Assembly (NCBI GenBank): GCA_025936955.1
Contig: JAICSL010000149.1
Location: 1-5,163 of the forward strand
Length of the DNA stretch: 5,163 bases
Direction: 5' to 3'
DNA from: Nitrososphaeraceae archaeon
Lineage (GTDB): Archaea > Thermoproteota > Nitrososphaeria > Nitrososphaerales > Nitrososphaeraceae
Shown: piece after piece, positions 1 through 4,362 of the stretch
Numbering within the stretch: position 1 is the first letter of the stretch
Layout of the letters: the number at the start of each line of letters is the position of its first letter
Notes under the pieces: generated by a model
Seen by the model: the letters and a program-made list of their open reading frames with translations, nothing else
What the model was told of the DNA's origin: nothing
The model's database searches: none
Program-made: the position numbers and the translations under genes

Positions 1-90
1 ACTTGCTCTCTCTACGGCGCGGTTGAGAGAATTTGTATCAAATGTAGGAACATGTCTCTCGGATCTATCATTATTATCTTCAACTCCCAT
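1..90 (-). CDS. N-terminus of an unidentified protein, cut by the left edge
   Basis: Reading the minus strand from an ATG at 90-88, 30 codons stay open to the window edge. The residues begin M-G-V-E-D-N-N-D-R-S-E-R-H-V and continue through P-T-F-D-T-N-S to a helical-looking stretch N-R-A-V-E-R-A-S. The segment is hydrophilic and has no signal peptide or membrane helix. Upstream in frame there is a TAG at 105-103 and no other start codon after it, so this ATG is the only sensible start. An AT-only TATA-like tract at 105-116 lies about 23-27 bases upstream, which fits a leaderless archaeal mRNA. The promoter and the codon choice make a real gene likely. Too little protein is visible to name a family. 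Confidence 0.6.
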   Translation of the reverse strand, partial: MGVEDNNDRSERHVPTFDTNSLNRAVERAS

Positions 91-104
91 CTGTGTTTCT
101 AACT

Positions 105-117
105 ATAATATTATATC
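105..117 (-). promoter_or_regulatory. TATA box for the left-edge gene
   Basis: The minus strand reads GATATAATATTAT here. The box is centred about 21-25 bases before the ATG at 90, the spacing expected for a TBP site serving a leaderless or nearly leaderless transcript. It is inferred from spacing and composition in AT-rich DNA, so it could be chance. Confidence 0.45.
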
Positions 118-238
118 TCTCCTCTCATATGTGTATTTGTATATTTTCATTCTCAATAACTTTAATAATTAATTGAAATTTTGATTGATCATTGAGTTAT
201 CGAATCGAACAGATTACATACTAAATTGAATCACACTC

Positions 239-271
239 GATAAATTTTGTTGCTATGTTCATAAATTTATC
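239..271 (-). terminator. Hairpin overlapping the stop codon of the two-helix membrane protein gene
   Basis: A perfect 9-bp inverted repeat, GATAAATTT (239-247) and AAATTTATC (263-271), encloses a 15-base loop. One arm contains the TAA stop of the minus-strand gene. On that strand there is no clean U-run directly after the stem, so it is a candidate 3'-end structure, either for termination or for RNA stability, and not a textbook terminator. The all-AT inner stem makes it weak. Confidence 0.3.
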
Positions 272-524
272 TTTTGAAAAGAGGAATCACAATACCACAG
301 ACCAATAGGCTTAATCCTGTTAAAATAATCAAAAATCCGTTTGCACTCCATTGAGGATTGCTGTACATAAATGAAGATTGTGGGCCTATTAGCGATTTAC
401 TTTGTGCTATAAATAATATTCCTGCTATGATAAATATGCCGCCAATAGGAAATAGTAGTTTAATAACTCTGACTTTTACCATATGTATGCATGTATTTAC
501 CATAATATAGCTTCTTCCTGACAT
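267..524 (-). CDS. Small two-helix membrane protein of unknown function
   Basis: The product is about 85 residues from the ATG at 524 and should sit in the cytoplasmic membrane. A first hydrophobic helix (about residues 23-41, rich in Ile, Phe and Gly) is followed by a short polar loop containing G-P-Q-S-S and N-P-Q-W, then a second helix (about 63-83) and a C-terminal L-F-K-R. The K-V-R-V-I-K segment before helix 1 and the K-R tail suggest both ends face the cytoplasm. The start is uncertain. A TTG at 527 directly precedes the ATG at 524. Further in-frame ATGs lie at 503 and 482, and the last would give 71 residues with both helices intact. TATA-like boxes exist for both the 524 and the 482 options. 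It is transcribed divergently from the PRC-barrel-like gene. I do not recognise a family; it resembles the many small two-helix membrane proteins of Nitrososphaeria. Confidence 0.6.
   Translation of the reverse strand: MSGRSYIMVNTCIHMVKVRVIKLLFPIGGIFIIAGILFIAQSKSLIGPQSSFMYSNPQWSANGFLIILTGLSLLVCGIVIPLFKR
502..511 (-). promoter_or_regulatory. Alternative internal TATA box for the two-helix membrane protein gene
   Basis: The minus strand reads GCTATATTAT, centred about 25 bases before the in-frame ATG at 482. It would give a leaderless transcript for a 71-residue product. It competes with the box at 552-558, so it bears directly on which start is real. Confidence 0.3.
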
Positions 525-551
525 CAACTCAAGTATAGAGACATTTCACTT

Positions 552-558
552 GATATAT
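552..558 (-). promoter_or_regulatory. TATA box for the two-helix membrane protein gene
   Basis: The minus strand reads ATATATC, centred about 31 bases upstream of the ATG at 524. A start site near 529 would leave only a few leader bases before the TTG or ATG start. Confidence 0.35.
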
Positions 559-609
559 GGAAGCTTAAGATATATCTAATTGTAATAAAATCAAGATGTG
601 CGATTGTTG

Positions 610-625
610 AACTCAGGAATGAGTT
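610..625. promoter_or_regulatory. Perfect dyad between divergent promoters, possible operator
   Basis: The site reads AACTCA-GGAA-TGAGTT, two perfect 6-bp inverted arms around a 4-base centre. It lies between the minus-strand promoter (552-558) and the plus-strand TATA box (667-674). It is about 40 bases upstream of the latter, a place where archaeal activators or repressors with helix-turn-helix dimers often bind. As RNA it would be a 6-bp stem capped by a GNRA-type loop, but neither neighbouring gene is expected to transcribe it. The regulatory role is inference. Confidence 0.3.
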
Positions 626-666
626 ATTTAACTAGAATGAAAAGTATTTAGATGCTATTAACAATG

Positions 667-674
667 CTTATATC
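667..674 (+). promoter_or_regulatory. TATA box for the PRC-barrel-like gene
   Basis: CTTATATC is centred about 27 bases before the ATG at 697, giving a leaderless transcript. No Shine-Dalgarno sequence is present upstream of the start. Confidence 0.5.
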
Positions 675-696
675 AATTATTTTTGTATATTAACCT

Positions 697-939
697 ATGG
701 ATACAAATAAAGGAATTGACGATTGGCAGAGTCTTGTAAACAAGCCCGCTTATACCAATGATGAAAAGCAGGTTGGAATTGTTTCTGCAATTCAGGCTGA
801 GAACCTAGTAGTATCCAACGGTCCGATTACTCCTGATAAATACTTGGTTCCAAAAGCCTCAATAAAGAAATTTGACCAAGGAATAATCTATCTAAATGAC
901 AGTTGGGAATTTGTTAAAGAAAAATACAAATTCGAATAA
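697..939 (+). CDS. Small PRC-barrel-like (DUF2171-type) protein
   Basis: This 80-residue soluble protein appears to be one small beta-barrel domain. After a polar N-terminus (residues 1-15) comes a series of short strands. K-Q-V-G-I-V-S-A-I at 24-32 matches the opening G-x-V-x-x-I turn of PRC-barrels. It is followed by N-L-V-V-S (36-40), a P-I-T-P-D loop, K-Y-L-V-P-K (48-53), where the V-P residues are typical of the family, and I-I-Y-L-N-D-S-W-E-F-V (63-73), which matches the closing strand and short helix. PRC-barrel domains serve as RNA- or protein-binding or adaptor modules; the partner here is unknown. The start is secure: an in-frame TAA lies two codons upstream (691-693) and a TATA box is well placed. 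The next gene begins 41 bases after the stop. The family call rests on pattern recognition only. Confidence 0.65.
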   Translation: MDTNKGIDDWQSLVNKPAYTNDEKQVGIVSAIQAENLVVSNGPITPDKYLVPKASIKKFDQGIIYLNDSWEFVKEKYKFE

Positions 940-948
940 TACTAAATA

Positions 949-957
949 GTTAAAAGA
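949..957 (+). promoter_or_regulatory. Possible TATA box for the poly-serine gene
   Basis: GTTAAAAGA is centred about 28 bases before the ATG at 981. The core TTAAAAGA also occurs at the promoter of the minus-strand gene starting at 2932. If active, it makes the second gene independent of the PRC-barrel-like gene despite the 41-base gap. Confidence 0.4.
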
Positions 958-980
958 AATATGTTCTACTTATTCTCATC

Positions 981-1397
981 ATGACAGAAAAGAATACTGA
1001 GGACACACATATTAATACATCATCATCATCTTCTTCTTCTGCAAAGCTAAAGTCAAGCTATCAAAACTTGCTTCAGGAAGCAGCCAGTCTATTTCCGAAA
1101 GTAGACCAAAAGTTATTGTTGGATATTGTACAGTTTGAAACCAATTATGATGATTGGGAAGGAAGTGTATTACTCAAGGTAGTATATCCGGCCGAAAAAG
1201 TTGATTTGGATTATAAAAAGGAATGGATATACAATAGATATCAACGCATGTCATCTATAGAGGAAAATAGAACACTTCGATTCAAAGCAATACGTATGTA
1301 TTTAGAAGAACTTGAGAAATTATTAAAAGATGATTCTGATATAGAATATATTACTGGCTCTGCTACGATGACTCCTTCTGACGCCTATTCTGCATAA
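981..1397 (+). CDS. Acidic helical hypothetical protein with an N-terminal serine run
   Basis: The product has 138 residues. Residues 1-20 are polar and disordered-looking and end in seven serines (14-20) encoded by three TCA and four TCT codons. Residues 24-56 look helical (S-Y-Q-N-L-L-Q-E-A and K-L-L-L-D-I-V). A tryptophan-containing segment, D-D-W-E-G-S-V-L-L-K-V-V-Y-P (57-70), suggests a strand. Residues 77-120 form a long, charged helix or helix pair (E-W-I-Y-N-R-Y-Q-R-M, then F-K-A-I-R-M-Y-L-E-E-L-E-K-L-L-K-D-D). The last 18 residues are polar again. There is no signal peptide, membrane helix or metal-binding motif, so a cytoplasmic protein is expected. I do not recognise the family. 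The composition and codon use match its neighbours and support a real gene. It could be co-transcribed with the PRC-barrel-like gene, but it also has its own TATA candidate. Confidence 0.65.
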   Translation: MTEKNTEDTHINTSSSSSSSAKLKSSYQNLLQEAASLFPKVDQKLLLDIVQFETNYDDWEGSVLLKVVYPAEKVDLDYKKEWIYNRYQRMSSIEENRTLRFKAIRMYLEELEKLLKDDSDIEYITGSATMTPSDAYSA

Positions 1398-1463
1398 ATA
1401 ACCTGCCTCGTATTATAGTTTATTTGAAACTAAAATTGATAGTATGCGATAAAAGGGTAATAT

Positions 1464-1481
1464 CTAGAATTTATCTTCTAG
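1464..1481 (+). terminator. Hairpin downstream of the poly-serine gene
   Basis: CTAGAA-TTTATC-TTCTAG forms a perfect 6-bp stem with a 6-base loop, 66 bases after the stop at 1397. It is followed by GTTAATTTTG, an imperfect T-rich tract. It is a plausible 3' end for the transcript of 697-1397, but not a strong one. Confidence 0.3.
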
Positions 1482-1742
1482 GTTAATTTTGTCATGCATT
1501 TATTCTAAAGCCAACAAAAAACTACGACCACTAGATCAAATTTGAGTGAGATCTAATTGAGGGGCGTAATATGTTATTTTATAGTATGTAAACAACTTTC
1601 TAAAAGCTGACTGATATGAAATATTATTGTTCTCAGTAGAATACGTTATTCTTTTACTGATTAATCTACACCATATAATACACCCACACCATATTATTTG
1701 TTGTAATAAAATACCATGTTGACTACTTTATTGTAGTTTACC

Positions 1743-1750
1743 TTTTATTA
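1743..1750 (+). promoter_or_regulatory. Weak TATA-like box for the TTG-start gene
   Basis: TTTTATTA is centred about 33 bases before the TTG at 1780. Transcription would begin about six bases upstream of that codon. A second AT tract, ATATATT near 1760-1766, is too close to serve the TTG start but could serve the later in-frame ATG at 1843 only from far upstream. Confidence 0.25.
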
Positions 1751-1779
1751 TCAGCTTGAATATATTGTGTATCCGATAA

Positions 1780-2256
1780 TTGATATCTATATTATATTCC
1801 GTACTTATTGGTTTGCTTGGCGGAGTATTATCAACCATTGCTATGACAATATCAGAGATCCCGTCATGGAAAAAATGGGGATTACGTGGTGTATTTGAAT
1901 GGCATGAAAATCAAATCATAACAGTTCGTCTTTTTCATATTTCAGATTTACAGCATATTCATTTTAAAGGAATCTTTCTCTTTCATTTCCTCAATGGTGC
2001 TTTAGCAGGAATAGCCTTTCCCTTTATTTCTTCGTTCTTTACATCTATCATTCACTACATCATGCCATTTTCATTGTTAGGACTTCTGTATAGCATTGCA
2101 CTCTGGATCCTTACTCTAGCACCTATACATAAACCGATAACTGGATTATCTCCATGGCGTCATCCTTTAGGGCATTTACCATTACTTGCCAGCCTTGGAG
2201 GCCATATTGTATATGGTATAGTACTTGGAATAATTGTCTCTTTGTCTCAAAGATAA
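1780..2256 (+). CDS. Four-helix integral membrane protein with a TTG start
   Basis: The product has 158 residues, with about four membrane helices at 2-23, 66-90, 93-115 and 136-156. Helix 1 carries G-L-L-G-G-V-L-S-T-I. The loop after it contains E-I-P-S-W-K-K-W-G-L and G-V-F-E-W-H-E-N-Q. Helix 2 contains N-G-A-L-A-G-I-A-F. The loop before helix 4 has W-R-H-P-L-G-H, and helix 4 begins G-G-H-I-V-Y-G-I-V-L-G. The paired H...G-x-x-x-G signatures in helices 2 and 4 recall small prokaryotic membrane families ending in an H-x-x-Y-G-x-x-L-G helix. Conserved His and Trp in the loops could matter for function, but no activity can be assigned. TTG at 1780 follows an in-frame TAA directly. The first ATG in frame (1843, residue 22) would delete helix 1 and its glycine motif, so TTG is preferred. 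Confidence 0.65.
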   Translation: MISILYSVLIGLLGGVLSTIAMTISEIPSWKKWGLRGVFEWHENQIITVRLFHISDLQHIHFKGIFLFHFLNGALAGIAFPFISSFFTSIIHYIMPFSLLGLLYSIALWILTLAPIHKPITGLSPWRHPLGHLPLLASLGGHIVYGIVLGIIVSLSQR

Positions 2257-2602
2257 TTACAAAATAATAAAGCATACCAAATAACAATCGTCTCCTCGAG
2301 TGGAATAACTGTTTGCTAAGAACATCGTCTCACTCTAATTTATCTAAAGTAAGAGAATCAATACTAAATTAATATAATGACCGTACAAAATCTGTTCATG
2401 TATATTATGTTAACATTATTCATGAATATCCAGAACTATTTTTTAAAGATATGCTTAAAGTAACGAATTCCACGATGATATCGACTTATATCCTGGTGAT
2501 CTCAAACACTAAAAATAACTCCACAATCTTTGCTATGTGTCTCTATATATGATATTAGACCGAAATTTGTCTTGTAAAATATATGATCAATTCTATATAT
2601 TT
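2257..2602. other. Spacer between convergent genes with two overlapping short open frames
   Basis: No convincing gene is present. One frame is open from 2373 to a TGA at 2550-2552, and its first ATG is at 2451 (33 codons). Another frame encodes 28 hydrophobic residues from the ATG at 2377 to the TAA at 2461-2463. Neither has a clear TATA box. A run of six T at 2439-2444 could end plus-strand transcription from the membrane protein gene. Confidence 0.4.
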
Positions 2603-2603
2603 T
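2576..2603 (-). terminator. AT-only hairpin at the end of the minus-strand hypothetical gene
   Basis: AAAATATAT (2576-2584) pairs perfectly with ATATATTTT (2595-2603) around a 10-base loop. On the minus strand the hairpin starts within the stop codon and its distal arm ends in TTTT, which resembles a weak intrinsic terminator. The stem is all AT, so its stability is low. Confidence 0.35.
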
Positions 2604-2932
2604 TAGATTTCAAATATATCTGTACCAGTTTTTGTAGATGAGCTCTTGCTTTTAGGATTGATCTCGTCTATCACTGTTGCTAGCTGAGTCAATTTTGGAT
2701 TCGTGAGAATCTCACTAATTTGTTGTAATTCTGAAGCAGATCTTATGATGATGCCTCTTTTCTTTGTAGGCGAGCCAAATGAATCGACTGGATTAATCTC
2801 AATATATACTGAAGAAGAATTTGATCTTGATGGCGGTATTTTAAGTAAAAATAAGCCAGGAATGTTAGTGACTTTCCTCTCCCAGTCTTTACCCTCTTTT
2901 AAAAATCTGACTAGTCGTTCGTCTTCTGTCAT
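2603..2932 (-). CDS. Conserved-type archaeal hypothetical protein
   Basis: The product is 109 residues, soluble and basic in the middle. A charged N-terminal helix (D-E-R-L-V-R-F-L-K-E-G-K-D-W-E-R-K, 4-20) leads to G-L-F-L-L-K-I-P-P-S (26-35), S-V-Y-I-E-I-N-P-V-D (41-50), the loop G-S-P-T-K-K-R-G (53-60) and I-I-I-R-S (61-65). A helix follows (S-E-L-Q-Q-I-S-E-I-L, 67-76), then a further helical stretch to about residue 92 and a Ser/Thr/Lys-rich tail. The strand-strand-strand-helix order suggests a small alpha/beta fold. The E-I-N-P-V-D...T-K-K-R-G-I-I-I-R-S core looks like a multi-copy hypothetical family I associate with Nitrososphaeria, of unknown function. The ATG at 2932 is the only start downstream of an in-frame TAG at 2965-2963 and has a well-spaced TATA box. 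A 77-codon frame on the opposite strand is a shadow. Confidence 0.65.
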   Translation of the reverse strand: MTEDERLVRFLKEGKDWERKVTNIPGLFLLKIPPSRSNSSSVYIEINPVDSFGSPTKKRGIIIRSASELQQISEILTNPKLTQLATVIDEINPKSKSSSTKTGTDIFEI

Positions 2933-2953
2933 ATAAATTAGATATTTGATAGG

Positions 2954-2963
2954 TCTTTTAACC
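2954..2963 (-). promoter_or_regulatory. TATA box for the minus-strand hypothetical gene
   Basis: The minus strand reads GGTTAAAAGA, centred 26 bases before the ATG at 2932, the ideal spacing for a leaderless archaeal transcript. It shares the core TTAAAAGA with the box at 949-957. Confidence 0.5.
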
Positions 2964-3432
2964 TATTCGCTAATATGTGTAAATTTGCAATTCCCGTTCA
3001 ATAAAATCCAACAAAATCCTAGGATCGTATACATAGATATAATTCCTTCAATCTAATTAAATGTCTGCCTAACATATTGTATAACCAATTTCTGATCATG
3101 TTATTTCTGTGACTGTCCTCGTCGTGCATTATGGATAACTATATTCTCATCTACCGTACATGCGTCTTGTATTGCTGATCATTAGCATTCACTAGCCACT
3201 ATTCGTGAGTAGTCAAAAAAATTGTAGTGCTTTTATTGATTATTTGCCTATTAACAGTCAAAAGTTCCCTATGTTTCTTGATTCAGGAAAACATTTTATT
3301 TTTTTGGATCTTCTGGAAATATTAATATCAAAAGATCAATAAGTTGGTTAATTCTGAAATTCATATATTATTACTAACAGACTGAGTTTTTATATTGGTT
3401 ACCTGATCGATTAGAGACAAGTTACTATCAAC

Positions 3433-3440
3433 GTTTAAAG
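3433..3440 (+). promoter_or_regulatory. TATA box for the DUF892-zinc finger gene
   Basis: GTTTAAAG is centred about 38 bases before the ATG at 3475. Transcription would start near 3463, leaving a leader of about 12 bases with no Shine-Dalgarno match. This is the longest leader proposed in the window. Confidence 0.35.
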
Positions 3441-3474
3441 CAAATGACATCCATATGAATTTGATACATTATAT

Positions 3475-4149
3475 ATGGTAAATCATCAGCATGACAAATT
3501 TATTTTGTATTTGAATTCTGCGTTAGCAATGGAAAATGCAGCCTTAGAAAGGGTTCAAAGAAGAGTACAAACAACGATATTAGAAGATGCAAAGCAGCAG
3601 TTACAACACCATTTAGAGGAAACACGAGAACAGCAAGATAGACTAAGGGATCTTATCACAAAAATCGGAGGAACTCCAACACAAGAAAAAGGAGAATTAC
3701 CTATATCAAAACCGCCTGAGCCTATAAGAAGTACAATACATAATTCAATGAATTCTGCAGAAGCAGAATTGATCCAGTCAGTAGAAGATACGATAGTTGA
3801 AAATGCTGAAGTTGTAGGATATAATCTCCTTATACAAATGGCAGAGAAAATGAATGTTGGTGATGCAACACCTATTCTAAGACAAAATCTTCAAGAAGAG
3901 GAGAAAATGTTTGGATGGCTTAGAGCTAATGCCCCCGCCATGTTTGCAACTCTCTGGCCACAGATGGACTCCTCATCTGTTGCAACATCTGCAGATTCAA
4001 AAACAACATCTTCTAAAATTAAGACTACAACACAAAAGGTTGCTGATATTTCTCAAACCTTTAAGTGTGAAAGTTGTAATGCAACCTTTAACTCTCGAGA
4101 AGATCTAAGACAACATACAATAAACAAACACGAGGGTAAACAAAAATAA
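3475..4149 (+). CDS. DUF892 (YciF-like) ferritin-fold protein with C-terminal C2H2 zinc finger
   Basis: The product has 224 residues. Residues 7-160 look like a four-helix ferritin-like bundle of the DUF892/YciF type. The match includes A-M-E-N-A-A-L (Glu20), then H-L-E-E-T-R-E-Q-Q-D-R-L (46-57), equivalent to the family's H-L-E-E-T-x-x-Q-x-x-R-I, with the Glu20-to-His46 spacing of 26 as I recall it for E. coli YciF. In the second half come V-E-N-A-E-V-V-G-Y (108-116), equivalent to V-E-H-Y-E-I-A-x-Y, and L-Q-E-E-E-K (139-144). Several family positions differ: the His after Glu109 is Asn110, and the late Asp is replaced by Phe or Gly. A Ser/Thr/Lys-rich linker (165-195) leads to one C2H2 finger, F-K-C-E-S-C...H-T-I-N-K-H, with Cys198, Cys201, His214 and His219 (C-x2-C-x12-H-x4-H). 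The finger suggests nucleic-acid or protein binding; DUF892 proteins are linked to stress and possible metal binding, but their function is unsettled. ATG 3475 is the only start after the in-frame TGA at 3445-3447. Confidence 0.75.
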   Translation: MVNHQHDKFILYLNSALAMENAALERVQRRVQTTILEDAKQQLQHHLEETREQQDRLRDLITKIGGTPTQEKGELPISKPPEPIRSTIHNSMNSAEAELIQSVEDTIVENAEVVGYNLLIQMAEKMNVGDATPILRQNLQEEEKMFGWLRANAPAMFATLWPQMDSSSVATSADSKTTSSKIKTTTQKVADISQTFKCESCNATFNSREDLRQHTINKHEGKQK

Positions 4150-4293
4150 CACGGAAAAAATGCTATTAATAGAATGAACAAAATAGATCAATCTTTATAA
4201 CTATATGAAATACCTGCAATTACACAAAAATATAAATTGAATGATACTATTACTAAATTCAGTTAATAACTAGAAAAATGGAAATGCCACTAT

Positions 4294-4315
4294 CAGATCA
4301 ATTGTCTGTTTTTTT
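4294..4315 (+). terminator. Terminator-like hairpin and T-run before the cupredoxin-like gene
   Basis: CAGA-TCAATTG-TCTG (4294-4308) forms a short stem directly followed by seven T (4309-4315). It lies about 145 bases past the stop of the DUF892-zinc finger gene and just ahead of the next promoter. T-runs alone are enough to end transcription in many archaea, so this probably insulates the two genes. Confidence 0.5.
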
Positions 4316-4331
4316 GCGAATTCGTAATCGT

Positions 4332-4346
4332 GTTTAAATATATTAA
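4332..4346 (+). promoter_or_regulatory. TATA box for the secreted cupredoxin-like gene
   Basis: The tract GTTTAAATATATTAA is centred about 24-26 bases before the ATG at 4363. It is the strongest TATA match in the window and implies a leaderless mRNA. Confidence 0.55.
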
Positions 4347-4362
4347 TTGATTCTATATTTTA

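Larger units (their letters stand above)
1398..1779. other. Non-coding spacer before the TTG-start membrane gene
   Basis: No open frame longer than about a dozen codons from ATG occurs on either strand among the starts I traced. It holds a hairpin at 1464-1481, a second inverted repeat TAGATC (1532-1537) / GATCTA (1550-1555) overlapping the palindrome TCAAATTTGA (1536-1545), and a 9-base direct repeat, ACACCATAT, at 1668-1676 and 1686-1694. No tRNA-like or C/D-box signature was seen. Confidence 0.5.
2933..3474. other. Long divergent intergenic region
   Basis: This 542-base stretch separates two genes that diverge. Apart from the promoter boxes described separately I see only tiny open frames: 36 codons on the minus strand at 3129-3019 and 23 codons on the plus strand at 3271-3342. 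Neither has good promoter spacing. There is a small stem, ACTATT-CGTG-AGTAGT (3198-3213), followed by seven A, and a run of seven T at 3299-3305. A non-coding RNA or an upstream regulatory region is possible but not shown. Confidence 0.4.

Noticed and set aside
2703..2936. 77-codon plus-strand open frame
   Set aside because: It lies almost wholly antisense to the 109-residue minus-strand gene, which has protein-like composition, a TATA box at ideal spacing and a recognisable core. The plus-strand translation looks like the complement of those codons.
3019..3129. 36-codon minus-strand frame in the divergent spacer
   Set aside because: The nearest TATA-like tract (3138-3145) is only about 13 bases upstream, and the basic, Asn- and Leu-rich translation has no recognisable feature.
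3198..3221. Stem ACTATT-CGTG-AGTAGT next to a run of seven A, considered as a terminator
   Set aside because: On the plus strand the stem is followed by A, not T. On the minus strand the T-run comes before the stem, and no gene ends nearby on either strand.
3271..3342. 23-codon plus-strand frame in the divergent spacer
   Set aside because: It is short, its promoter is poorly spaced, and another frame on the opposite strand over the same bases is equally open, as expected in AT-rich DNA.
3455..3481. Eight-residue frame overlapping the start of the DUF892-zinc finger gene, considered as a leader peptide
   Set aside because: The proposed transcription start near 3463 lies downstream of its ATG, and there is no ribosome binding site or attenuator-like structure.
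3911..4108. 65-codon plus-strand open frame
   Set aside because: It is nested out of frame inside the DUF892-zinc finger gene and translates to a low-complexity Leu/Gln-rich peptide with no promoter.
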